Below the pieces are notes generated by a model that made no database searches, was not told where the DNA came from, and saw only the letters and a program-made list of their open reading frames with translations. Made by a program: the position numbers and the translations under genes. From the NCBI GenBank assembly GCA_904063045.1, contig CAJFCJ010000001.1, positions 1,433,501-1,497,500 on the forward strand: 64,000 nucleotides of DNA, read 5' to 3'. This DNA is from Dimorphilus gyrociliatus. Lineage: Eukaryota; Annelida; Polychaeta; Dinophilidae. Shown here piece after piece: positions 25,329-35,049 of this stretch (position 1 is its first letter; the number at the start of each line of letters is the position of its first letter).

Positions 25329-26641
25329 ATGTCTAAAATTCGACGATATCTAGAGGATCTCAGACACGATAAGGGAAAAACTTGCGATCTATCTAACAAG
25401 AAGGTTCAAAAGCTAAATTCAGATTCGCTGCTATGTAAGTAATTACACTTAATAATACTACTAGATTATAAATGCCATAATTTATGTCTTTAGTCCAGCT
25501 AATACATCTAACAAAGATAAACTTATGTCACAATGAAATTACTGGTATTTATCAAGCATAAAATTATATATATACCTTTATTGTGTAATTTCTAAAATTA
25601 GCTTTTCCGGAGGAAATATGTCAACTGGTCAATTTAGAAAGTTTAAATTTATTTGATAATCGACTTTCTGTAAGATAAAAGAGTTCATTTAAGAATTTTT
25701 TATATTTTATACATTTATATTCATTGATATAAACAGTCACTTCCTGAATCTTTAAGCAGCTTAAACAAACTGAAAAAACTTAATGTTGGGTAGGTAATAA
25801 ATAATTATTTAGCATATATTACATAATTAACAAATATGCAGTATAATTTATATACTTTATAAAATCTAGTTGCAATCGGTTGGACAAATTACCTGGAACA
25901 TTTGGCCTTTTCCACAGCTTAGAAGTGTTGGATTTGACATACAATAATTTAAGTGAAAGCTCACTGCCCGACAATTTTTTCGGCCTAAGTATTGAATAAT
26001 AAATCTATATTTATATTAAACTATATATGTTTTTCTTGTAATAGTACCCCTAAGAATTTTGTATTTGGGTGATAATAACTTTGAAACAATCCCTTCTGAT
26101 ATAGGGAAATTAATCAATTTGGAAATAGTAAGTATTTTATTTAATAGTATGAAGGTAATATAAAATTTAAATATCCGCTTCAGCTTGTTTTACGTGATAA
26201 TGATCTATTATCACTTCCGCCCGAAATTGGCGACTTACAAAGGCTAAACGAATTACACATTCAGTGCAACCGACTAACTGTTGTACCACCCGAAATCGGT
26301 AGAATAATACATAAACTCCTTCAATTAATTTTCGTTACTTTTAAAATAAAAACAAAACAGGTGGCTTAGATTTAGTTGGACCAAAACAGGTATTTAGATG
26401 TAAACTAAACCCCTGGATTAAACCAATCATGGAACAAATATCGAAAGATTTTACTCACATATTTGATTTCTTAAGAGGAGCAACTTATAACAGGTGATAA
26501 AAGTTTTATTTTGATACAATTGACTAGCTATTTAAAAATATCCTTCTTTCAAATAGATTGTATAGAAATCATATGAGTGCTCCTCAAGAGATAATACCAA
26601 AGAAGGACAAGTCGAAAAAGACTAGTCTTGCTAAAAATTAG
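25329..26641 (+). CDS. RSU1: Ras suppressor protein 1
   Basis: Leucine-rich-repeat protein that binds PINCH in the ILK-PINCH-parvin complex at integrin adhesions. Nine exons join in phase: 25329-25434, 25494-25544, 25602-25669, 25737-25789, 25870-25988, 26045-26127, 26184-26298, 26361-26493 and 26557-26641, giving 270 aa (human 277). It has seven or so LRRs with RSU1-specific segments: LEVLDLTYNNLSESSLPDNF, LVLRDNDLLSLPPEIG and the C-terminal cap GPKQVFRCKLNPWIKPI, then YNRLYRNHMSA and a Lys-rich tail. Introns are about 50-80 nt. A poly(A) signal follows at 26800. Confidence 0.93.
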
Positions 26642-27127
26642 TGCTGTATCCCAATTGGCTGGATTGCGAAACAAGTTTCATTTTTGTATTGGTGCTTACA
26701 TTCATTGTTTCTCTTTTTTTTTAAGTATTCTGCTTTTATAATTAGTATATCCCGTGAAGAAAAGGTGCTGTTTGTATTTAATAGGTATAAATTATGTAAA
26801 ATAAAGAATGCGCTGTATATTAATAAATAGTAGTAGTTAGCAACAGCAGCATATTTGTGTCTAGTTTATTAATATTTCATCTTATTAAATACATTTTTAG
26901 AATTAGTTTACCTAAATAATTTTTAAGAGATTATTTAAAAGTACCCATCTAAAAGGGCGATAATAATAAACCTTACAGGATATGAATAATTCACTCCAAA
27001 CTTATAACTAAACATGCTACACGCATCGCCAATATTTGCATTGAGAAAAGGCATAATAATAAAATTCCCTTTTACTAACTCACGCATACCAATATTAGAA
27101 CTTGTATTGAGCAATATCACAGTTTTG
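26642..27127. other. convergent 3' flanks of RSU1 and IDI1
   Basis: RSU1 3' UTR with AATAAA at 26800-26805, then the 3' flank of IDI1 from the opposite strand. A 74-codon minus-strand open frame at 26935-27159 overlaps the IDI1 end in another frame and resembles nothing. Otherwise nothing seen. Confidence 0.65.
26800..26805 (+). terminator. poly(A) signal of RSU1
   Basis: AATAAA, 159 nt downstream of the RSU1 stop codon. Confidence 0.6.
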
Positions 27128-28126
27128 TTATGCAAACTTATGAATAGTATCTTTATCATAACATTTACTGAGATCTTCTAAATTATCCCACCATTCATTA
27201 ATGAATATTTTTGCCATGAGTTTAAACCATGGAGTGACCAGCATTTTGTTTTTATTGGAATCTTCTGTAGGGAAAAGCATTTTTATATAGAAATTTAGGA
27301 AATAATTTATAAACACTACCAATTATTTCTGCAAGACGTTTTCTCGTAATCCATTCTATGTTTTTCACTTCATTCCTATTTATTCGAATCGTTACATCCC
27401 CTTTATAGACAAGACAATAATCTATTTCATGTTCTCCCCATTCTTTCGAATTTTCTGGCCCGTTGTCAGCCTTATAATGAATTTTGGTGAGGTATTCAAA
27501 TTTATTCAAATCAATTTGACTCTCGGCAATTCCTAATTCGTGATTTAATTTTCTCCTCGCTGCTCTTTTAACCCCTATTTCATCATTTTCCTCCATTTCT
27601 TCCTTGGTAGCTAAAGGGTGACTGCAGCAACTATTTGTCCAGTAACCTATAGGATTTAAAGTTAGTGGTATTAAATGAATCCCTATGTCACAAGCATTTC
27701 AAACCTGGATAAGTAATCTTTTTTTCTGATCTTTGTTGAAGAAGCAATTCTCCTGAGGAATTAAATAAAATAACACTAAATGCCCTATGTAGTAATCCTT
27801 TTTCTATATTATCAAATTTATGGCACTCTCTTTTCGAAGCTTTTCCTATATTCTTGTCTTTTTCATCAATTACGATACACATTTCGTCTAAGTATCTCCA
27901 TTGTTGAGCATCAATATGACTTTCCTTACTATCTGTCATCAATTTGCTAAGAAATAATAATTATTAGCTATATTTTAAAAAGATTTATGTTCTAAAAGTC
28001 ATCTAATTCTTACCATGATCCAAAAAAATTGCATTTTACATTAAATAAAACAGGTGTTTTCATACGTGGATATATTTTAAAACTATTTCTCAGCATTACA
28101 GTGACTCCTTGTTTAAAAGAGTTCAT
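27128..28126 (-). CDS. IDI1: isopentenyl-diphosphate delta-isomerase (type I)
   Basis: Interconverts isopentenyl and dimethylallyl diphosphate in the mevalonate pathway. Exons 28014-28126, 27705-27946, 27320-27646 and 27128-27264 join in phase to 272 aa. The Nudix-type core is clear: EKGLLHRAFSVILFN, LLLQQRS, the catalytic Cys in TNSCCSHP, the metal/catalytic Glu in WGEHEIDY, and the C-terminal TPWFK...EWWDNL. The first exon adds about 37 Arg/Lys-bearing residues without acids ahead of the conserved core, which looks like a mitochondrial presequence. The Met in exon 2 (KLMTDSKE) could start a shorter cytosolic form. It shares a 222-bp divergent promoter with DCTN2. Confidence 0.93.
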
Positions 28127-28142
28127 TTTAAAATGATCACTA

Positions 28143-28172
28143 TATATATAGAAATATATATAGAAATATATG
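28143..28172. repeat. short tandem repeat upstream of IDI1
   Basis: TATATAGAAA-type units repeated in the IDI1 5' flank, within the short region shared with the DCTN2 promoter. Confidence 0.7.
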
Positions 28173-28320
28173 TATTTTAAATGTGTTGCCTAACTCGGAA
28201 CACTAAATAGTCACGTGATTAATTGTTCTTTTCGTAATTATTCAGAATTCTATTTATATTTTTACAATTTATTCTTAAATTACTGTAAAATTTCTATCTG
28301 GTTTTTCTACTACATTGCTG

Positions 28321-28359
28321 ATGGAATCGGATGGTGACAAAAACAAAAATGGCGGATAA
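28321..28359 (+). promoter_or_regulatory. possible uORF overlapping the DCTN2 start codon
   Basis: An ATG at 28321 opens a 12-residue frame (MESDGDKNKNGG) that stops at 28357-28359, past the DCTN2 ATG at 28349 in another frame. If the transcript starts upstream of 28321, ribosomes using it would bypass the DCTN2 start. The transcription start is unknown. Confidence 0.35.
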
Positions 28360-30223
28360 GAAGTTTGATAATATGCCGGGAATTGTAAGATTTTTTCCTT
28401 ATTTGGAACTTGTCAACTTTAAATCTTCATTTATTTTATACATAAGTATTTAATGCATTGTTGTAGGATTTTAATTCTCCAAGTGTGTATGAAACAAGCG
28501 ATCTTCCCGAAGATGATCAGAGTCAACTGACACAGGTGGTGTTTTCATTATTGATTTTAGCGATTTTTCCCTAATTAGAATATTATCTTCATTCGACAGC
28601 CTGATGATAGCGAAAGTATCGAAAATATTGATGCTAGTGTAAAAGAAGGTTATGACAAATTCAAAGGAAAAGGGTTAGATGCACCAGAGATTGGTAGATG
28701 ATCAAAAATCCTCAAGTCAGAATTTTCCATAATGATTTTTTGTTATACAGACTTCTCAGATCGCATTAGTCATTTCAGAAGAACTGGTTATGCCTCTTTT
28801 AATGTTTATGAAATTGTAAGTACACATTTTGCAACTGGTAATAAGTATAAAATAAATTTGAAAATAGGAGGCGGAAGGTAAACAGGAAACACCTAAACAA
28901 AAACTTCAACGATTGCAACATGAAATTCAAGTTTTGAGCGAGGACTTGGTAAAAGCTCAGGTTCAAATTTTTAATTTTATGTTAGATGAAAATCACTACA
29001 TTCTCCACTAATTTTATTTTATAGAAAGAGGCCGAAAGTGACGCCTTACCAGAAATGGATAAAATTGTAAATGGTGCAGATAAACTTCAAAAGCAACTAG
29101 GCCAATTGAAATTGGATGACTTACTGGGAGATGGAGAGAATATTGCTCTCGAAGATCCTACAGGAGCATTACATAAGTAAAATACCTAAGTTATATTAGA
29201 AAGATTAATTACTTAGGCTATGTCTTGCAGTCGTTTGATGAATGAAATTGAAGCGTTCAAGTCGGTTTCATCGAAAAAAGAAGAAAAGGATGAAGGCTCT
29301 CAAGATAATTTTGTGACCTATCAGCTAGTGGCAAGACCCGAACAAGATAAATTTTCAAACTTGTCTAAAGTACGAGTTATCAATTGGCTTAAATGAAAGA
29401 GGAAATATATATTAAAATTTTCTTTCATTTATTTAACAGGTAGTTGAACTGGAGCAACGATTGGATAAATTGGAAAAAGTTATAGGATATAATCAACAAT
29501 CATCGGTAAAGTCTTTTCAATATTCTTATTTCAAATTTCAATGTTAAAATATCGTTTCCAGAAAATTCTGGCTTCTCAGCTTTCAGGGAAATCATTAACT
29601 GAAAGTTGTCAGTATCTAGCTTCTCAAATCTCCCTACTACAGCCAAATACCATAGATGCTGTTGATGCTCGTCTTCAATCTGTCTCATTCATGTTGAATC
29701 AATTAAAAGAACAAGTGCGCTCCATAACTTATGCTCTGAAACTTCTAAAACAATCAGCAATCTAACTGTTATATTTTTTCTAGGGTCCTGAAAATATCGA
29801 AGCAGAGAAATTAGCCAAAGTTGACGAAGTTAAGACCCTTCTCGAAAAGTATGAAAATGTCGTTGACGGTCTTCCCCTTTTAGTTGATAGATTGTCTTCT
29901 TTGAATGAATTACATCAACATGGTAAATAATACTTAAATTATAATCTAATAATCAGTCAAATTCTTTAATCAAATAATCCTTCTTAGCTCTAGAATTCAA
30001 CACTGCCTTAACTCAATTGGAAAATTCCCAAGGTCAAATAGCTAATTTATTACAATCTCATACCGACGACCTAAAGGAGGTAAAAATTTTTTCAAAAAAA
30101 TTTTACTTGATAATTTAGACATTCTTTTCTAAACAGTTAAAAACAACAATGGCGGATAATACAAAAATTTTACAAGATAATGCCGCTGAAATTGAATCGA
30201 AAATAAAATCTATTCGAAAATAA
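28349..30223 (+). CDS. DCTN2: dynactin subunit 2 (dynamitin, p50)
   Basis: Shoulder subunit of dynactin, the cytoplasmic dynein cofactor. Twelve exons join in phase: 28349-28384, 28467-28535, 28600-28693, 28751-28815, 28868-28948, 29025-29176, 29231-29369, 29440-29505, 29562-29714, 29784-29922, 29988-30079 and 30137-30223, giving 390 aa (human about 400). Recognisable are the N-terminal LPGI-like start (NMPGIDFNSPSVYETSDLPE), the ETPKQKLQRLQHEIQVLSED coiled coil, and the conserved LVARPEQDKF, VVELEQRLDKLEKVIG and LLVDRLSSLNELHQHA. The start at 28349 is chosen because the in-frame protein begins MADKKFDNMPGI as in other dynamitins. AATAAA lies 48 nt after the stop codon. Confidence 0.94.
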
Positions 30224-30270
30224 CTATATCTTCATTTTATTTTGCTTGAGTGGATTATGGTTTATTTAAA

Positions 30271-30276
30271 AATAAA
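30271..30276 (+). terminator. poly(A) signal of DCTN2
   Basis: AATAAA, 48 nt after the stop codon, in the 293-bp gap before the convergent WASF gene. Confidence 0.6.
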
Positions 30277-30516
30277 ATAATACGAAATATGTAATAAATT
30301 TTATTAAGCGTTCTAGATTGCATAAGTTATTTACAAAACGGTAATTTCCGAATGTAAAAATTGAAATAAAAAGCGAAATCTGCTAATATTTTTTTCGAAC
30401 AAAAAAATAATTTGAATGTATATATATGAATATAATAATGACTAGATCGTCATAAAAAAACATTATCATGCAAAATCTAGCGTTTAAACGTACAGCGGTG
30501 TTTGCCAATTTAGCAC

Positions 30517-32020
30517 CTAAGCTTCGCTATCGTTCCAATCATCATCATCACATTCATCATCTTCTTCGCTACTATCATCCTCTCCTTCAACAGCTTTCCT
30601 TCTTACATTAAAGGCTAAGTCCATAATTGCCTGAACATCGTTAAAATTTGTTTTCTTTCGGGCGGCTTCCTCGGTCTTCTCAACTTTTCGTAATGTAATA
30701 CCAGTCCTAATAGCTTCAAGAAGATCAGACCGAGCGTCTGTTTCCTTTGGAGCCTGGGGTTCCACTTCAACTTTCTTTAATTGTTTATTTCGTATTGCAT
30801 CAGCAAGAGACAAAGGACCAGACCCATCTACGGTCGCTTTGAAATCTATCAAAAATAATTTTAGTTTTTAAATCAGAGTAAAAATACGCTATTTTACTAT
30901 CTAACCTGCAGGAGGTGGAGGTGGAGTAGGTATTGCTCCATATCCTTCCATAGGAGGTGGAGGAGGTTCTCCAAAATTTCTTGGAGAAGAGGGAAGAGAG
31001 CTTATAGGTGAAGGAGGAGCGGGTAAAAAATCATCTTCCAGCGGTTCCGGCAAAGGTGGTGGTGGAAGAGGCGGAAAATCATTTGACACCGGGATTTCAT
31101 CTGTTGGTGGAATTGGAATCGAAACCGTTGGCTCCTTGGTTGGCGGCGGAGCTGGCGGAGGCTGATGAGGTCGAGCTTTTGTACTGCGCGTTTGAGCAGG
31201 AGACGGCTTTCTTTCGTTAATTTCGTTTTGAGTGTATCCATTATGAACTTTTCCAGTTTCAACTTTTCTATCGACAACTTCAGCGGAATGCCCGAAGCCT
31301 TGCATCCTCTCTTTTTGCTTTTGAGAGGCGAATTCCTTACCATGCTTTTGCTGAGCATAAATTTCCCGATTTTCATCCATAATTCGAATTTCTTTGTTCG
31401 ACTTTTTAGGACGGTGTCTTCTTTTACGTTTACCGTCCTTTTGAGCTTCTTCTGTACTCTTCAACATATTTTGTTGCCAAAGCTCAAAGAAATAAGTTGT
31501 ATCAGTGTAAAATTTCAATGAATCCTTTCCATCCTCCCTAAACTTGTTTAATTTATTCAATGGTGGAGGTGCCTCGCACAGTTCGTAAGTTGAAATTAAC
31601 GCGGTTGGTCGAGTATTAACGCTCATAATCTGTTGATCCTTTACCACGGCACTTCTAAAAGATTTTTTCGTATTGATATCTTGTAACGACACTGCATTGT
31701 GTAAATATAACACAGAGTGCAAACGAAGTAATTATTGCATTTGATTAATTACCCTCCTCGCCTGAAGAATCCAACTGCCTGACCTTTTTACTAAGCTGAT
31801 CTACCCTGTCAGATAGGACTCTTGTCCTATCAAAGATCGTTGTAACCTCTTCGGTAAGTTCGGAGAAAATATCTTGGGCATGGTTGCTCAAGGAACTCAG
31901 TTGCCTGATTACGTTGGACAGGGTATGATTTGTTACGCATTCAAGTTCATTTGGTGTTCCGGCAACGGCGGCACCTCTACTTAAATGAACTGGTTCTACC
32001 GTGCGTTTGATTAGCGGCAT
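30517..32020 (-). CDS. WASF: WAVE/SCAR (WASP family verprolin-homologous protein)
   Basis: Activates the Arp2/3 complex downstream of Rac as part of the WAVE regulatory complex. Exons 31753-32020, 30906-31691 and 30517-30845 join in phase to 460 aa. Order: N-terminal WAVE homology domain (MPLIKRTVEPVHLSRG, then a coiled coil of Leu/Val heptads); a basic block (KRKRRHRPKK); a proline-rich middle with poly-Pro runs; WH2 (ARSDLLEAIRTGITLRKVE); a central helix; and an acidic tail ending DDDDWNDSEA with the essential Trp. A CTAG-type acceptor just upstream of the ATG suggests a 5' UTR intron. Invertebrates usually carry one WASF gene; the numbered paralogue is not assigned. Confidence 0.93.
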
Positions 32021-33773
32021 TCTTTAGATCTAGGAAAGAAAAGAACAACCCGATCAATTGATTTTTGAATTAGGAAGTGATTACTGATTCCTGCAGCCGG
32101 AAAATCACAAGCAAGTAAAAAATTCGGGAAGCCAATTCAATTCGATTACATGCACCTTCTTACTATCGAATTTAACTTTTATGTTTGGGATGTTAATATT
32201 TAGAATATAAATATAAGGAAGTTACTAGTAGACGATGACACACCCACGGAATAAGCTCTTCCAGTTAGAAAGAGTTTCCTGAAACAAGAAACATGCATGC
32301 GTATAAAAATACAACTGACCTTGGGTTGATAATCGAACGAACTTAGCTAACAGTTTCAGTAAAATCACATTTCTTTCAGTTGTTTAGGCATGAATCAAAA
32401 TAACATGGCGGCCGAGGTGCAACGAGACTTTACGAGATGTCGGCACGATAGTCTCGTAGCCGAATGAAAGAATTCGTATTATATCCTCATAAAACCATAT
32501 AATAAGTACTAAATAATTCTAACACATGCAGAAAGTTTAATTCTATATTATAGGTCTAACTATACGTCTATAAAACATCTACTTTACGCTATTAAGCTAA
32601 GGACATAAAACTATAAGAGCCATAAAGTTTATAAAAATCATATAATTTTAAGCAATAAATAAAAGTCAAAGAAATAATACCAAAATAAGAAGAAATAGTT
32701 GCAATTCTACTATTTGAAGAAAAAAACTTTCAAAAAATGTTTAATATCATAACATCAACACCTTTAGCTTAGTCAGTTGAGAGTACAATGCATGAATAAT
32801 ATTGTAAGATAAGTACAAAATCAACCGGATTCAAATTGAAAATGTGCGTATATTAGACAAATAGATAAAATAGAAATACGATAGATACAATGAGATTATT
32901 ATTCCTATTTAAGGCTACTAATTGAGATAGCGCTGAATGAAATATATTACTTTACGTATAGATTTTTACGTTTTTCAACGGCTGCTCCTAAGGCTTTTAG
33001 TTACAGAGTGGAAAATGTAAATTAAATTTATCCTTGTCTTGTCAGTTTTATCCTAGTTAAAAACCTTTGGATAAAGGAATAATCTCACTGTTTACAAACA
33101 CACTTTCCACTTCTCTGTCTATACTTTCTGTAAATATTTCATTAATAACTCATATCTACAGGAGCTGGGCCTAACAGATTGCTTTGCGACTTACTGACAC
33201 GAGTAAATAGAAACAGCCTATATTTAATATAGCTTTTTGTTTCCACACGTATTTAACCTTTCTGCCGATAACCTTTGACCTTTTCATCCTCTTAACGCTT
33301 TCCCATCAGCCTAGTTTACGAGATATAATAGAAAGGGAAGGCGTTAGAGGATCAGCTTACAATAAGTTACCAATTAAACATTTTATGTATATGAATAAAA
33401 GCTCCTTTTCTTATTTACTATGTAATTACTATGAATTAAATACCATTAAGGCAATTTTTGCTGTAATGGCTTTTTCACTAGTAAATGGCTTGGCAAAGAA
33501 TAAACTTGCAAAATTATAGAAAGCGCGAGAAAAGGAGAAAGATATAAATTGAATACAAACACAAGAGATGCTCCACAAAAAAGGAGTTGATAAAGTTTCG
33601 ATATGATGAGCTGATAAGAACTTAATCAAAATTTTCCTAGATGATGGATTGCTGTGGGGGAAAAATTCAGAGGGAGTGAGCTGCTGTCAATTGGAACTGT
33701 AATAAATCTATAAAAGGGAAAATCGTATCTATCATCTCTTCTATATAACTGTATTAAATGAAGTCTCTACTGT
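32021..33773. other. WASF upstream region and intergenic sequence
   Basis: No protein-coding exon was recognised over about 1.75 kb. It contains the WASF promoter, a GC-richer island near 32395-32470 with an AACATGGCGGCC motif and an 8-bp inverted repeat, a tRNA-like A-box/B-box pair at 32763-32840, and AT-rich sequence to the next gene. A 66-codon minus-strand frame at 33429-33629 shows no features. Confidence 0.6.
32402..32413 (+). promoter_or_regulatory. YY1-like motif upstream of WASF
   Basis: AACATGGCGGCC fits the YY1 consensus AANATGGCGGC. It lies about 385 bp upstream of the WASF start codon in the only GC-rich patch nearby, so it may mark the WASF transcription start. The ATG opens only a 20-codon frame (32405-32467). 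Confidence 0.4.
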
Positions 33774-34737
33774 CTAAATATAATCTGGCCCAGGAACAAA
33801 AGGGTTTAGAGAGCATTCAATTTTGTTATAGTTAAAACCGGGTAATGTTTGATATTTACTAGCAACATACATTCTTGGTATAACACACAAACTGGAAGTT
33901 TGAAAATTCTCTCTATTAGCCTTGCAACAGGAAGCGAAAATTTTCATTTCTTCGAAATCCTGTTCGTAGATAAGACTCATTCCTGGACTACATATAAAGT
34001 GAAAAACAAATTTTAAACGATTTCCCAGTCGCCTTTTCAACGCCTCATAGACGTCTATGAGAAAAGCATGACGACATCTCTGAAATAGAATATGACGCCA
34101 TTCCACGTTTAACTGTTTAATTAAAAATTCAGCCATTTTCGATTCTGCTTCTGCGTTATCTTCAACACGAAAGTCTATTAATTCTGTTCCAGTAAATCGT
34201 ATTCTCCTAAATTTATTTAACAAATTTAACTCTTCGTGGTCGTCTATTATAACGTAAACAACAGGTGATTTAATAGTATTTCCTACTCTTAAGCCTGCAG
34301 GATCTGAATTAGAATCTTCTAATTTAATATTCGCTTCCTCAATAACTCTTAAATTGGAAGCTGGTCTCTTAGGGCCACATCTGGAGTAAAAAATGTCGTA
34401 AAATCTAATTTCCCTTTTGTGAGACCTCCACGTTAATTGAAATTCTATTAATGAACTTAGCTCTATATTCATCGTTCTTACTGACCATCTAAGAGTTTGA
34501 TTACAAATTGTGTTGAAATCATTGAATACTCTTATATTCCAAACAGTTGTCTGACCGTACATGGGATCTGAATTTGTATTCCTGAAAATTAAATACTAAA
34601 AGTCCTTTTACAATTGATTTATTACGGAATACTCTCACTAACTCGGTCGGAGATCCTGCAGCTGCAAGTTTATATTGTAAGTTTATTATTAACAGTATTA
34701 TTATCAACATGGTGATTTCCTTTATTACGTTTCGCAA
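33774..34737 (-). CDS. unrecognised secreted protein
   Basis: I do not recognise the family. Exon 1 (34626-34737) begins MRNVIKEIT followed by a strongly hydrophobic stretch (MLIIILLIINL) and small residues, a good signal peptide. The best in-phase join is to exon 2 (33774-34567) across a 58-nt intron (donor GTAATA, acceptor TTCAG), giving 301 aa. A nearer acceptor would shift the frame. The mature part is mixed alpha/beta in appearance, contains about eight Cys (including a CC pair), and ends NPFVPGPDYI. There are no obvious repeats, transmembrane helices or known motifs after the signal. It is divergent from SERAC1 by 312 bp. Real gene status rests on a 264-codon open exon plus a coherent signal exon. 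Confidence 0.65.
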
Positions 34738-35049
34738 ATTTTAAATTCCAATTTCTCTGCGTCGTTGCGAAAAGCAGGACAGAAATGAATGCAATTTTCT
34801 TTCTGATCATAGAAAGAAAATATATGGACAGATGTAATTTTCTGATTAAGAAAATAGAATATGATAAATCTTTTACATTCTACTATCTTCAATTATATTA
34901 TTAGTGTAAAAATATTCGTAATATTTCTTTTTGGAATTTATTTGATATTCCCGCCTTATTGTTATAATGCGAAAGATTCATTACATGCGTTCTAAATTGT
35001 GTAATCTATTTCTTTTATCGCTCGCTGGATATATTTTTTAAGCAAATAC
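34738..35049. other. divergent promoter region, secreted protein and SERAC1
   Basis: 312 AT-rich bases between outward-facing genes. Both promoters must be here. No specific element was recognised. Confidence 0.5.

Noticed and set aside
26935-27159. 74-codon minus-strand frame at the end of IDI1
   Set aside because: Different frame from the IDI1 last exon and mostly in its 3' flank; no homology recognised.
31002-31521. Open frames overlapping the WASF proline-rich exon on both strands
   Set aside because: Shadows of the Pro-rich coding exon; the WASF frame is supported by N- and C-terminal domains on either side.
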